Notes under the pieces: model-generated
The model's input: the letters and a program-made list of their open reading frames with translations, nothing else
Databases searched by the model: none
Told to the model about the DNA's origin: nothing
Origin: a virus
Reading direction: 5' to 3' (one strand)
Length of the DNA: 30,618 bases
Virus record (IMG/VR): IMGVR_UViG_3300030329_003906
Span: 1 to 30,618 of that record
Shown here: positions 1 to 9,155 of the stretch, one piece after another
Layout of the letters: every line of letters begins with the position of its first letter
Numbering within the stretch: the first letter of the stretch is position 1
Position numbers and translations under genes: made by a program

Positions 1-299
1 AACATCTTGAAGATAACAATCTAACTGAACTTCCTGAACCTGAATGGTCTGAAGACCCTACTATGGCTTACATATACCTACCTGCAAAATCTCTGAATGG
101 GGATGTTGTTAGGATGGACAAAACCAAAGCACGAATGTTTCCAGAAAGCATCGTTGGGTATCTTGAGAAAGGCGGACTGATGAAGCTCCCTGTAAAGGTT
201 GAAGCACCTCAGAGATCGCAATCAAAAGAGCAGCTCCCCAAGATGGAAACGGAGAAACCAAAATCTCAAAAAATTAAATTACCTAAAATAGGAGAATAA
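1..299 (+). CDS. C-terminal part of unknown virion-region protein (5' end cut)
   Basis: The reading frame is open from the window's first bases (codons from base 3) to the stop at 297-299, so this is the 3' end of a gene that starts outside. The ATG at 63 has no Shine-Dalgarno sequence and is probably internal. The C-terminal 30 residues are rich in Lys, Pro and Gln and look disordered. It lies directly before small virion-type genes, 5 bp from the next start, so it belongs to the late operon. I do not recognise the family. Confidence 0.65.
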   Translation, partial: HLEDNNLTELPEPEWSEDPTMAYIYLPAKSLNGDVVRMDKTKARMFPESIVGYLEKGGLMKLPVKVEAPQRSQSKEQLPKMETEKPKSQKIKLPKIGE

Positions 300-304
300 A
301 TACA

Positions 305-649
305 ATGACTGTAGGTACTAGACAATACGAAAGTGTTAACTCTACTACTACTACCATGTCTGGAAACGCTGATTTGACACTTACTGCTGCAAGCGACAAG
401 TTGCAAATAGTTGATCCCGGAGGTGGTGCTAGAAACTTAGACCTTGTTTTTGTTGATAGTTCTGAAACTGGTGTAACAACTGGTTTCGCTGAAGTATACA
501 TACAGAACGAAGCTGATGCAGACGAAGCACTTACTATCAGAGATGGAAACAACTCTGACAATGCTATCGGTGTTCTTGACCAGAACGCAGGTGGATGGTT
601 TAGATTCGTTGGAGGACAATGGGTGTCTTCAACATCTGGACTTAACTAA
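305..649 (+). CDS. Small beta-rich protein, possible head decoration or minor virion protein
   Basis: This 114-aa protein is rich in Thr, Ser, Gly, Asp and Val. It has alternating hydrophobic stretches such as LDLVFVDSS and GFAEVYIQN and ends in GGWFRFVGGQWVSSTSGLN, consistent with a compact beta-sandwich. There is no signal peptide or membrane segment. AGGAG at 290-294 serves as ribosome binding site. Its place in a virion gene run and its composition suggest a decoration or fibre-like protein, but no family was recognised. A 14-bp hairpin follows it, a common arrangement after abundant structural proteins. Confidence 0.6.
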   Translation: MTVGTRQYESVNSTTTTMSGNADLTLTAASDKLQIVDPGGGARNLDLVFVDSSETGVTTGFAEVYIQNEADADEALTIRDGNNSDNAIGVLDQNAGGWFRFVGGQWVSSTSGLN

Positions 650-666
650 AAATAATTAGTTTAATA

Positions 667-733
667 ATAATAGGAGAGGTTTAGTACATGGTACTAAGGT
701 TTAAATAGCCTTTTCATTTACCTCTCCTATTAT
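667..733 (+). other. 14-bp hairpin enclosing a Shine-Dalgarno and a six-codon ORF
   Basis: Bases 667-680 (ending TAGGAGAGGT) pair perfectly with 720-733 (starting ACCTCTCCTA), a 14-bp stem. The loop holds a second inverted repeat, TTAGTAC (681-687) with GTACTAA (691-697). The left arm contains AGGAGAGG, and 8 nt later an ATG (688) opens a six-codon ORF, M-V-L-R-F-K, stop at 706-708. The right arm would sequester that ribosome binding site. There is no U-tract, so it is not a standard terminator. It could be an mRNA processing or stability element, or a translational regulator of the gene at 745. Confidence 0.55.
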
Positions 734-744
734 AAAGGAGTAAC

Positions 745-858
745 ATGGCTGAATTTAAATTTGAAGAAGAACCTAAGAAAAAATCTTCTAAGAAAAAGAA
801 GGAAGAAAAGGTAGAAGAAGAAACTGTAGAAGAAGAAACTACAGAAGATTCTGAATAA
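745..858 (+). CDS. 37-aa charged low-complexity protein
   Basis: ATG at 745 follows a good Shine-Dalgarno (AAAGGAG, 734-740) immediately after the hairpin. The 37-aa product is almost entirely Lys and Glu: a Lys-rich centre (KKKSSKKKKEEK) followed by acidic repeats (VEEETVEEETTEDSE). It is probably unstructured. Similar charged mini-proteins occur among phage structural genes, but its role is unknown. It was identified by direct translation; the spacing and ribosome binding site support it. Confidence 0.6.
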   Translation: MAEFKFEEEPKKKSSKKKKEEKVEEETVEEETTEDSE

Positions 859-866
859 GGAGAAAC

Positions 867-1172
867 ATGGCATTTGGACATCAAAAATTAACTGTTGATG
901 CTACAGTAAGATCACTTACAGTACCCAATGATGTGAACTTTGCACAGATTAAAGTTGAAACAGCAGCAATAAGGTACAGAATAGATGGCACAGACCCAGC
1001 AACTGCTGAAGGTGTGTTAGTTAGTGCAGGCGATGCTTTTACTGTTTATGGAGCAGATACTTTGGCTGAAATTAAAATGGTTGAAGCAACAAGCACAGAT
1101 GCAGTTATAAATGTATCTTACGGCACAGCTAATACTGGAATACATGGCGTTATTATAAATACGGCAGCGTAA
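867..1172 (+). CDS. Small beta-rich virion-type protein
   Basis: 101 aa, preceded by AAGGAGAAAC directly before the ATG. The sequence is hydrophobic and beta-prone (VRSLTVPNDVNFAQIKVETAAIRYRIDG, AEIKMVEATSTDAVINVSYG), compatible with a single beta-sandwich domain such as a capsid-decorating or neck protein. It has no cysteines, signal peptide or membrane segment. The family was not identified; the virion role is inferred from context and composition. Confidence 0.6.
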   Translation: MAFGHQKLTVDATVRSLTVPNDVNFAQIKVETAAIRYRIDGTDPATAEGVLVSAGDAFTVYGADTLAEIKMVEATSTDAVINVSYGTANTGIHGVIINTAA

Positions 1173-1179
1173 TAGGCTT

Positions 1180-1644
1180 ATGGGTAAATATACTAAAGCC
1201 AACAAAAATAACATATTTAAAGAAGAACCTGAGATATCAGTTTCAGAACATACTGTTACTAAAAATGGCAGAAGAATGAAAATGGTAATTCCAGAGGGCA
1301 AGATTGGATATGGTGATGTAGAATCTCACGCTCAAATGGCTGGTGATTTAGCTACTAAACATTCTGACGATTCTAAAGCAGGTGAAAAGGCTTATGAAGA
1401 AGTTAGAAAGCATAGATCAGAAGATACTGGTTCTAGCGTAGAACAGCATAAAGCAAAAATGATTTACGATAAAATGGCAAGTCGTATGCCTGTTATTCAA
1501 ACTTTTAATATTGCTGACCCAATAACTGGAGAAGTTATAGCTCAAGAGTTTTTATTTATGAAAACTGAAAAAAGTGGTTTAACTAGACCTTTAAAGATTA
1601 GAGTTGATGTTCAAACAGGTAAAACTACGGAGGTTCCAGTTTAA
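1180..1644 (+). CDS. Unknown 154-aa protein of the late operon
   Basis: A hydrophilic protein with a polar, probably helical first two thirds and a more ordered C-terminal part (MPVIQTFNIADPITGEVIAQEFLF, then PLKIRVDVQTGKTTEVPV). The start at 1180 has only a weak upstream AGG. Its stop overlaps the next start in a TAATG arrangement, so it is translationally coupled to the 441-aa tail protein. No domain recognised. Confidence 0.6.
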   Translation: MGKYTKANKNNIFKEEPEISVSEHTVTKNGRRMKMVIPEGKIGYGDVESHAQMAGDLATKHSDDSKAGEKAYEEVRKHRSEDTGSSVEQHKAKMIYDKMASRMPVIQTFNIADPITGEVIAQEFLFMKTEKSGLTRPLKIRVDVQTGKTTEVPV

Positions 1645-2969
1645 TGGCAACAACAACATTAGATACAATGCTACCTCAATTTGGAAGGTATATTGGTGCA
1701 TACATAGGTTCATTTACCACTACAACTGCTATTGGTGGAACAGGATCATTAACTGTAGTAATTTCTACAGAACTTAAAGACTCTGGCTTTACTAATGATG
1801 ATGCACTAAATGACACCTTTATTAAAATTACAAGTGCTAACAATGATGATACTGTAAGGCGTGTAACGGATTATACAGCAAGTTCTGGAACACTTACTAT
1901 ATCAGGTACTGACTTGACTAATGATAGCAGTACACAGGCTACCTTTGAACTTTACAGATATGACCCTAACCAATTAAGAGATACTTTAAACGATGCTAGA
2001 TTAGAAGCATTTCCTGAATTATATAAGCATGTTGAAGATACAACCTTAACATTAGAAGGTTCGCAACATAAATATGCTAGACCTACTTCTATAAGGCAAG
2101 GATTTGTTAGGCAAATATATGAAGAACCCAGAATTGATGCTAAATCTTTTGCAAATAATATTGTTAATACTTTAAATTGTGATTTTGAAGAGTGGACTGA
2201 TTCAACAACACCTGCTGATTGGGTAAACTCAAACTTTACAAGCATAACTCAAGAAACAGAAACTACTGGACCAGATAATTGGATGGTATTTAGTGGTACT
2301 TATTCTGCACAATTCCAAGTTGCAGCAGGTTCTGTAAATACAGCCTTACTTACAGTTCCAAGTGGAACTAACTATAAAGGCGAAGAAATTAATGTAGGAA
2401 TATGGGTATATTCAAGAACAGCAAGTAGAGTATCAGCAGCAATTCAAATAGATTCAGATACTATTTCAACAGGCACTACTCATTCCGGAGGTGGATGGGA
2501 AAGACTTACTCATACTTTAGTTGCAACAGATTTAGCTACGAGTATTAAAGTTGGACTTCATGTAACAAGCACATCTGATGCTTTTGTATTTTATGCAGAT
2601 GAAATAGTTGCTACAGCAGGACAAAGTGAAATACCTCAATCTTTAGGAAGTCCTATTATGGGATGGAGAGAAGAAACTGACAATATTATTATTCATGGAA
2701 TTAGAAGTGCAAATAATTACCAATTAAGAGTTAGAGGTATGGCTTTATTGTCTTCATTGTCAAGTGGTTCAGATACTATGGAAATAGAAGGAGATCAATT
2801 AAGATTATTATTTTCTTATGCTGCGATGCTTTGGTTTCAACAAGATATTGACCAACTTGACGATACAGAATTTCAAATTGCACAAAGGAGATTTGGTCAT
2901 TTTAGGAATATGGCAGCTACTTCTAAGGGAAGAATGGCTCCTATTACATTGCTCAAAGGAGTATACTAA
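1644..2969 (+). CDS. Head-tail connector or tail tubular A-like protein with carbohydrate-binding-like insert
   Basis: 441 aa. The N-terminal part is beta-rich; residues 108-130 (NQLRDTLNDARLEAFPELYKHV) look like the helical core of podovirus adaptor or tail tubular A proteins. Residues about 178-322 form a separate beta-sandwich module: it opens with NCDFEEW, contains GGWERLTHTL and ends FYADEIVAT, as in carbohydrate-binding or galactose-binding-like domains. The C-terminal part returns to a helical body (LLFSYAAMLWFQQDIDQL). TAATG overlaps couple it to both neighbours. The adaptor function is inferred from order and size; the lectin-like insert is inferred from sequence pattern only. Confidence 0.55.
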   Translation: MATTTLDTMLPQFGRYIGAYIGSFTTTTAIGGTGSLTVVISTELKDSGFTNDDALNDTFIKITSANNDDTVRRVTDYTASSGTLTISGTDLTNDSSTQATFELYRYDPNQLRDTLNDARLEAFPELYKHVEDTTLTLEGSQHKYARPTSIRQGFVRQIYEEPRIDAKSFANNIVNTLNCDFEEWTDSTTPADWVNSNFTSITQETETTGPDNWMVFSGTYSAQFQVAAGSVNTALLTVPSGTNYKGEEINVGIWVYSRTASRVSAAIQIDSDTISTGTTHSGGGWERLTHTLVATDLATSIKVGLHVTSTSDAFVFYADEIVATAGQSEIPQSLGSPIMGWREETDNIIIHGIRSANNYQLRVRGMALLSSLSSGSDTMEIEGDQLRLLFSYAAMLWFQQDIDQLDDTEFQIAQRRFGHFRNMAATSKGRMAPITLLKGVY

Positions 2970-5560
2970 TGCCAACTGCTAAATCTGATTCTGATATAGT
3001 TCTTAGCAAAACTGATGGTTCAAGTTCTATTGTAGGTATTAAACTTCATAAAAATTCTTCAGGATTACCGGGTGGATATAGGATTGAACATCTTTCACCA
3101 GCACCACCTAGGCAAGCAACTGATGCAGCAAACTATCAACAACAATCTCCAGACATAGGACTTGTATTAGACCAGCAAACATGGCACAGAGGATTTGGAG
3201 CATCGTTTATAGAACAGTTTGGTACTGCAAGTGAAGCAAATGCTGCAAAAGCAGTTTATGGCTATACAGAGGATGCTTTGGCTATGTTTAAAGGCGAGAT
3301 AACTACTGGCTACCTTATTGATGAAACAGACAGTATGCTTAGAAATGGTAGATTTGAAGCAGTATCATCAGATGATTATACTATAGACCCTTGGTCTAAA
3401 TCAGCATCTGGAATGACATTTGAAGGCGATACAAGTTCTACATATATAAGAAACGGAAAAGCAGGAGCAAAAGTTGTAACTACAGGAACAAGTCAATATG
3501 TAGAGCAAACTCTTAATAATGCTTCTTTATTTCAAAGTAGAAAAATATTTTTACATGGATATTTAAAAAGAGTATCAGGTTCTGGAAATGCTACAGTTAG
3601 TATTATAGAAAGTGGTGGTTCTAGCACACCAACTACATCATCTCAAGCTGTTACTAATACAGATTGGCAAAATATACATTCATCTGGGTCTTCTGGAACA
3701 GATTTAAATGTAACAATACAAGGTGATACTACTGGTATCAAAATAAGAGTTACTTTTAGTGCATCTGGAGATACTTGGGCAATGGATGATTTCTCTATTA
3801 TTCCAGAAGGTGGAGTAGTTGCAACTCAACCCCAAGAATTTGGTGGAAAAATATATGTTGGTTGTGGTAGACAAATACTTCAATGGGATGATGACAATAG
3901 TTACTGGAAACCTGTTTATTGGGATAGTGCATATTCAATTACAAGTCTTGCTAGCTATAAATCCGTTCTTTATGCAGCTTTAGGTGAATATTCAGCAAGT
4001 TCTACAACTGAAGGTAGTATGATAGTTGCAACTGAAAGACCATATAAAAAAACTAGCAATGGAACTTCTTGGGCAACTCCAGATAATAGTGGTGACAATA
4101 ATCAAAGTAAAGCAGCTTATTTTACTACTGCAAGAAATGCTAGTGGAGATATGGCTTTATTTAAAACTAGAGGAAATACAGTTAATGTAAGCACAGAAGC
4201 TAATGGTAATGTAGATACAGCAAACTGGGGAACTGAAATAGATGCAGGAAATCCTGATAGGTCTATAGTAAGTTTATTTAGTTCAAATGATATTCTTTAT
4301 GTAGGTAGAGAAGATGGACTTATGTCTTATGACAGAGCAACTAATAAGTTTTTAGATTTACAGCCAGAAGCCAATTTCTTCCCTGATGAACATAACTTTA
4401 GAGTTGCTCAAGGTAGGTCAGGTTCAATTTTTGCATCAGGTGGTGACCAATCTTTTTGGAAAATAAGTCCGGGTAGTTATAGTGGTTCGTATGTATGGGA
4501 AGACCAATCTTATTTATTTAAAGCACCAACATTTAGAGGATTTGGTGGAAGAATTACAGGTTTAGCACAAGATAAAAATAATTTATTTGTCGCTCTTGCT
4601 GATGATTTAGGTAGAGAAGGTGGGTTTCCATATACCTTTCCGTTTGCTTTAGCAGGTGCAGGTATATCAAAAACAGTTAAATTATTATCAGTTAGAACTC
4701 AGAGAGAAAGTGGTTCTTCTGCTCCAGAAGAAATTGCACATACTATGGCTAGTTTTACTGTTACACAAGTTTATCAAATGGGTAAATTTCAAGGCTCAGA
4801 AAGAAATAGTCTATTTGTTTTTGGGTCTAATATTGATGACAATGCTAACGATTCAAGCAATAATAAAGAGCCAAGATTATTTAGAGTTAGGATGCCTGTA
4901 AGAAATGAAAATCCAGCATTAAATGCAGTTACAGAACAGCAGTTTTCAGGTAATTTTTATACACCATTTATAAACTTTAACTTCCCAGATGTTAATAAGA
5001 CAGGAGTTAAACTTACTTTAACTGGTTTAAATTTAGATTCAAATAAATATGTAACTGTTTATTATAAAACTGATGATGATTCAGATGATGATGATGCAGG
5101 TTGGAATACTTGGGGAAGTGATGGGCAATTTACATCAAGTGGGCAGACAGTAGCAGCTTCTTTATCTACTCTTACAAATTTTGATCGTATTAGATTTAAA
5201 ATTACTTTTACTAGCAATGTAAATAGTTCTGCTCCTAGGATAACTTCATTAGTATTTCACGCTGCTTGGAATCCTATTGATTATAGAAAATGGACTGCTG
5301 TTACAAAATTAACTGATAGAAGAAGTTTACAATTAAGAAGAACAATAAAATCTGGATTATCAACTACAGATATAACTAATTTAGAAACATTAAGACAAGA
5401 ACCATTTGTATTATTTACAGATATTGATGGTACTTCACATTATGTTAATTTAAAATTCACAGATGACTTAATTTCTAATAGAATATATGCTAATAGAAAT
5501 GTGTCACCTGACCAGACAAGGTTATTTACTTTGGAAATGACGGAGGTTAAAACAAGTTAA
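2969..5560 (+). CDS. Large tail protein with lectin-like module and propeller-like repeats (tail tubular B candidate)
   Basis: 863 aa, close to the size of podovirus nozzle/tubular B proteins and directly after the tubular A candidate. Residues about 123-280 resemble the module in the preceding protein: RNGRFEAV at the start, WAMDDFSIIPEGG at the end. From about 285 there are repeated beta blades (GGKIYVGCGRQILQWDDD, YKSVLYAALGE, NDILYVGREDGLMSYDRAT, RSGSIFASGGDQSFWKI), suggesting a beta-propeller. A second beta domain lies near the C-terminus, with an acidic DDDSDDDDAG stretch. TAATG overlaps join it to both neighbours. Tail role likely; exact counterpart uncertain. Confidence 0.6.
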   Translation: MPTAKSDSDIVLSKTDGSSSIVGIKLHKNSSGLPGGYRIEHLSPAPPRQATDAANYQQQSPDIGLVLDQQTWHRGFGASFIEQFGTASEANAAKAVYGYTEDALAMFKGEITTGYLIDETDSMLRNGRFEAVSSDDYTIDPWSKSASGMTFEGDTSSTYIRNGKAGAKVVTTGTSQYVEQTLNNASLFQSRKIFLHGYLKRVSGSGNATVSIIESGGSSTPTTSSQAVTNTDWQNIHSSGSSGTDLNVTIQGDTTGIKIRVTFSASGDTWAMDDFSIIPEGGVVATQPQEFGGKIYVGCGRQILQWDDDNSYWKPVYWDSAYSITSLASYKSVLYAALGEYSASSTTEGSMIVATERPYKKTSNGTSWATPDNSGDNNQSKAAYFTTARNASGDMALFKTRGNTVNVSTEANGNVDTANWGTEIDAGNPDRSIVSLFSSNDILYVGREDGLMSYDRATNKFLDLQPEANFFPDEHNFRVAQGRSGSIFASGGDQSFWKISPGSYSGSYVWEDQSYLFKAPTFRGFGGRITGLAQDKNNLFVALADDLGREGGFPYTFPFALAGAGISKTVKLLSVRTQRESGSSAPEEIAHTMASFTVTQVYQMGKFQGSERNSLFVFGSNIDDNANDSSNNKEPRLFRVRMPVRNENPALNAVTEQQFSGNFYTPFINFNFPDVNKTGVKLTLTGLNLDSNKYVTVYYKTDDDSDDDDAGWNTWGSDGQFTSSGQTVAASLSTLTNFDRIRFKITFTSNVNSSAPRITSLVFHAAWNPIDYRKWTAVTKLTDRRSLQLRRTIKSGLSTTDITNLETLRQEPFVLFTDIDGTSHYVNLKFTDDLISNRIYANRNVSPDQTRLFTLEMTEVKTS

Positions 5561-7431
5561 TGGCAAACGAATTAAAACACGCAAGCGTAGGTTCTCAGTT
5601 ATCTCAGACTGAATACGAATCAATTACTGGACATACTTTAGATTCACAAGCTGCTGGAGATATTATATATGCTAGTTCTACTACACAATTATCAAGATTA
5701 GGCATAGGTAGTGCTGGTCAAGTCTTAATGACAAACTCAGGGGCATCAGCACCTGAATGGTCAGCAGCACTAACAGGAGTAACTTCGATATATGCTACTG
5801 ATTTAATAATAGGTGAGGACTCACAGACTGCTATAGACTTTGGTACTGCTAACGAAATTGATTTTAAAGTAGATAATGCAAATAGATTAACATTGACTGC
5901 TAGTGCATTATATCCTGCAACTGACAACCAAATAGACTTAGGTACAAGTTCACTTGAATTTAAAGATGCTTATTTTGATGGCACAGTAACAGCAGATGCT
6001 TTTGCAGGTCCTCTTACAGGTGATGTGACAGGTACTGCATCTGTAGCGACTACAGTAACTATTACAGATAACGAAAGCACCGATGAAGATAATGCAGTTG
6101 TATTTACAGCAGGTGGAGATGTTGATGGTGGAGATTTAGGTTTAGAATCTGATGGTAATTTAACATATAACCCAAGCACAGGTAGACTTACGGCTACTCA
6201 ACTTGCAGGTACATTACAAACAGCAAGTCAAACTAACATAACAGGAGTTGGTACTATTTCAACTGGTGTTTGGCAAGGAACTGCTATAGCTTCTAGTTAT
6301 ATAGCAGCCGATGCTATTACAGGAGCCAAGATAGCCGATGATGCTATTGATAGTGAACACTATACTGACGGCTCGATAGATAATGCCCATATTGCTGATG
6401 ATGCAATAGATAGTGAGCATTATGCAGATGGTTCGATTGATACTGCTCATATAGCAGATGACCAAGTTACTCTTGCAAAAATGGCTGGATTGGCTAGAGG
6501 TAAAATTATATATGGTGATGCGAGTGGTAATCCTGCTGCTTTAGCAGTTGGTACTGCAAACTATGTATTAACATCAGATGGTACAGATATTTCTTGGGCA
6601 GCAGCAACTACAGGAGATATTACAGGTGTAACAGCAGGTGATGGTATTAGTGGTGGTGGAACTTCAGGTGGAGTTACAGTTGCAGTAGACTTAGGTACCA
6701 ACTCTGGTTTAGAAATATCTAGTAATAAACTACAAATAGCCAAAGGAATATCACAACATGATGTGCCACAGTTTACATCAGGTGTAGCAGATGATGATTT
6801 CTTACGAGTAGATGGTACAGTCGTAGAAGGTTTAAGTGCAGCAGAAGTTGCAGCAGCTATAGAAGGCAGTATAGATGCAGTTGGTACATTAGCAAGTGGA
6901 GCTATTAGTTCTGGTTTTGGAAACATAGATATAGGTTCATCTACATTTGATACAACAGGTGCAGTATCTACTGGTAATTTAAGTCCAGCAGGCACAATAA
7001 CTGTTGCAGATGGTAAAGATGTACATTTAACTAGCACACAAACAAACGATAATTATTCAGGTGTTACAGCAACATTTAGCAATGCAACAGGTTCTACAAT
7101 AGCCAAAGGTAAAGCAGTATATATATCAGGTGATAATCAAATAGCATTAGCAAGAGCCAATGCAGACAGCACAATGCCAGCAATAGGTATAGCTATTGCA
7201 GATATAGCAAATAGTGGTACAGGTAAAGTATTGCTTAGTGGATTTATACATGATTCAGATATACTTGATTGTGCAATAGGTGGAGAAATGTATGTATCAG
7301 AAGATACAGCAGGTGCTTTAACAAAGACATTACCAGCATCATCAGGAGATAGAGTGCAAGTTGTTGGTGTAGGATTACACGCAGACAAAATGTTTTTTAA
7401 CCCTAGTTATGACATAGTAGAGAGAGGGTAA
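5560..7431 (+). CDS. Tail fibre-like protein with decapeptide repeats
   Basis: 623 aa, rich in Gly, Ala, Thr, Asp and Ser. The N-terminus (about 1-170) contains fibre motifs such as GDIIYASSTTQLSRLGIGSAGQVL and LYPATDNQIDLGTSSLEFKDAYF. Residues 250-309 hold six tandem decapeptides (for example DDAIDSEHYT, DGSIDNAHIA). A second copy of the GxIIYGDASGN...LTSDGTDISW unit follows. The C-terminal 110 residues (AKGKAVYISGDNQIALARA ... DRVQVVGVGL) form a beta-rich tip seen in marine phage fibres. It probably mediates host adsorption. TAATG overlaps join it to both neighbours. Confidence 0.75.
   Translation: MANELKHASVGSQLSQTEYESITGHTLDSQAAGDIIYASSTTQLSRLGIGSAGQVLMTNSGASAPEWSAALTGVTSIYATDLIIGEDSQTAIDFGTANEIDFKVDNANRLTLTASALYPATDNQIDLGTSSLEFKDAYFDGTVTADAFAGPLTGDVTGTASVATTVTITDNESTDEDNAVVFTAGGDVDGGDLGLESDGNLTYNPSTGRLTATQLAGTLQTASQTNITGVGTISTGVWQGTAIASSYIAADAITGAKIADDAIDSEHYTDGSIDNAHIADDAIDSEHYADGSIDTAHIADDQVTLAKMAGLARGKIIYGDASGNPAALAVGTANYVLTSDGTDISWAAATTGDITGVTAGDGISGGGTSGGVTVAVDLGTNSGLEISSNKLQIAKGISQHDVPQFTSGVADDDFLRVDGTVVEGLSAAEVAAAIEGSIDAVGTLASGAISSGFGNIDIGSSTFDTTGAVSTGNLSPAGTITVADGKDVHLTSTQTNDNYSGVTATFSNATGSTIAKGKAVYISGDNQIALARANADSTMPAIGIAIADIANSGTGKVLLSGFIHDSDILDCAIGGEMYVSEDTAGALTKTLPASSGDRVQVVGVGLHADKMFFNPSYDIVERG
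6307..6486 (+). repeat. Six tandem 30-bp coding repeats in the fibre gene
   Basis: Six consecutive 30-nt units start at 6307, 6337, 6367, 6397, 6427 and 6457. They encode ADAITGAKIA, DDAIDSEHYT, DGSIDNAHIA, DDAIDSEHYA, DGSIDTAHIA and DDQVTLAKMA. Units 2/4 and 3/5 are near identical, giving a 60-nt higher-order repeat. Synonymous differences show it is not a very recent duplication. The repeats probably form a rigid fibrous shaft. Confidence 0.85.
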
Positions 7432-8855
7432 TGGGTAACGAAATTGCAGAAGTAAATGGTGTTGCTTTTGGAAGCGTTGCAAAAGTAAATGGTGTTGCAC
7501 CAGCTAATATTACCCATATAAACGGAATGGATTTAGTTGTATCAGTTGACCCTAATTTCACTACAAGTTATACAGATTTAGAGGATAATAGTGGTGCTAT
7601 AACTGATGATGGAAATGGTGAGGTTACATCTTGCTATGATGCAGATAACAACTTTGTATATGTTCAATATCGTGATTCAGATGGTGGTGGCACAGCAGTT
7701 GTAGGTGCTTTTAATTCAAGTAACAGCGACATAGACTTTGGTGCTAAACAGTCAGTAGAAGGAAGTAATGCTTTTTCTGGGAACTCTTGTGATTACGATA
7801 CTAAATATAATAAAGTCTGGACTACTTGGATTGGTGGTGACGACAATACATTATATGCAAGAGTTGGAACTATAAATAGCGATAAGAGTATTACTTGGGG
7901 AGATAGAGAAACTATAAAAGCAGGTTTCGACACACATTCTAAATACAATCAAGGTTTGCTTGGTAGGGGTATAGCAGTAGACCAAGAAACAGGTGCTGCG
8001 TTAATTGTTTGGAATAGTCCAACAGATAATATTTCTGGTTCCAGTAGTCATCATCCTACTGGAGTTATAGTTACTTTAGATGACCCAACTGCAAGTTCTG
8101 GTGATGCCGATTTTAATGATATATCGGCAGGCACAGAAGCACGATTATTTACAGGAAATACTGGTAATAGTTTTCCTATGGTTAAAGTTTTATGGGACCC
8201 AGATAATGATGAATGGGTATGTATATCAGATGCTAATTCAGGTTCAGGTCCTTCAATACAAGCAGCAAGGGTAACAAATAATTCAGGCACACCATCAGTA
8301 GCAAACGATACTGCTCTTGGCAGTAATTCTGGTCATACTCTACAAGGCACAGCACATAATGCAACTGTTGGAGTTAGTGGTAGATATGGACCAGATACTT
8401 TCTGTTACGATTCAGATAATGACAGATTTATAGTTGGTAGTGCAGCATCATCCCCTAAATTATTTGCTTTTCAAAATACTGGCAGTGGTATTACTTGGGA
8501 TACTACAGGATATGCAGTAAATTGTGGCACTCAATTAAGCTCAAGTGGTAAAGGTGGTGGCGTTATGTTTAATCATCACAGGAATAAAATACTTGTTTAT
8601 GGTTCAGATGGAAGCGACATTAATATGGAAATTATTACTTATGGTGGAAGTGGTAGTTGGACAAGCGAAAACTCTAGCAGTTTAACTACAATAGTTTCTG
8701 ATTCTACTGGATTATATAGAGGTGGAGTACCTCAAGTTAAATTACAACAAGCAGATGGTACTAATTTTGCTGGTAGTGCAAATCTAATAACAGGATTAAA
8801 ATGGACAGATAATGGTAAAGATGCTAAATATGCTTTATTTGATGCAGGTACTTAA
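7431..8855 (+). CDS. Tail-associated beta-propeller-like protein
   Basis: 474 aa. The N-terminal 35 residues contain repeated IAEVNGVAFGSVAKVNGVAPANITHINGM motifs, often found at the attachment end of phage tail proteins. Behind this lie about six imperfect repeats of a Tyr/Asp-rich pattern: CYDADNNFVYVQYRD, DYDTKYNKVWTTWIG, VLWDPDNDEWVCISD, CYDSDNDRFIVGSA, MFNHHRNKILVYGSDG. This is consistent with propeller blades. It probably acts with the preceding fibre in receptor binding. No catalytic motif is visible. Confidence 0.6.
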   Translation: MGNEIAEVNGVAFGSVAKVNGVAPANITHINGMDLVVSVDPNFTTSYTDLEDNSGAITDDGNGEVTSCYDADNNFVYVQYRDSDGGGTAVVGAFNSSNSDIDFGAKQSVEGSNAFSGNSCDYDTKYNKVWTTWIGGDDNTLYARVGTINSDKSITWGDRETIKAGFDTHSKYNQGLLGRGIAVDQETGAALIVWNSPTDNISGSSSHHPTGVIVTLDDPTASSGDADFNDISAGTEARLFTGNTGNSFPMVKVLWDPDNDEWVCISDANSGSGPSIQAARVTNNSGTPSVANDTALGSNSGHTLQGTAHNATVGVSGRYGPDTFCYDSDNDRFIVGSAASSPKLFAFQNTGSGITWDTTGYAVNCGTQLSSSGKGGGVMFNHHRNKILVYGSDGSDINMEIITYGGSGSWTSENSSSLTTIVSDSTGLYRGGVPQVKLQQADGTNFAGSANLITGLKWTDNGKDAKYALFDAGT

Positions 8856-9146
8856 ATGGCAAAGATTATAAAACAAAAATCAGACAATTTAGTTATAAGA
8901 GTTTTAGCAGATGACAATATTGTCAATTTAACATCTACTGGTTGCGTTTGGAATAATGGTTCATTTTATAGCCAAGACATAAAAACAAGCACCCACGAAA
9001 TAGTTACAGGAGTAACTGCACCTACTAAGTTTCATTCAGGTTATTTTACATACGATACTGACTGGTCATTAGATACTGTTGCAGTAAATAGGTATAATGA
9101 AATGGCAGACGAAGTTGGTTTGCCAAGAATAGAAGCAGAGTTATAA
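8856..9146 (+). CDS. Small tail-region protein
   Basis: 96 aa, starting directly after the stop of the propeller protein. It has a short basic start, a beta-rich middle (LVIRVLADDNIVNLTSTGCVWNNGSFY) and a C-terminal helix (VAVNRYNEMADEVGLPRIEAEL). No membrane segment or known domain. Operon position suggests a virion or fibre accessory protein. Confidence 0.6.
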   Translation: MAKIIKQKSDNLVIRVLADDNIVNLTSTGCVWNNGSFYSQDIKTSTHEIVTGVTAPTKFHSGYFTYDTDWSLDTVAVNRYNEMADEVGLPRIEAEL

Positions 9147-9155
9147 GGAGGAGAA

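Noticed and set aside
283-561. Minus-strand reading frame opposite the 114-aa virion gene
   Set aside because: No ribosome binding site and low-complexity Ser/Val composition from antisense of a Thr/Asp-rich gene; it is a shadow frame.
7024-7031. ATGTACAT in the fibre gene as an operator
   Set aside because: Two mismatches, no extended flanking palindrome, and isolated in structural coding sequence; compatible with chance.
6561-7037. 158-codon minus-strand frame in the fibre gene
   Set aside because: It mirrors the repetitive fibre sequence, is very Pro/Ser/Val-rich and has no start signal; shadow frame.
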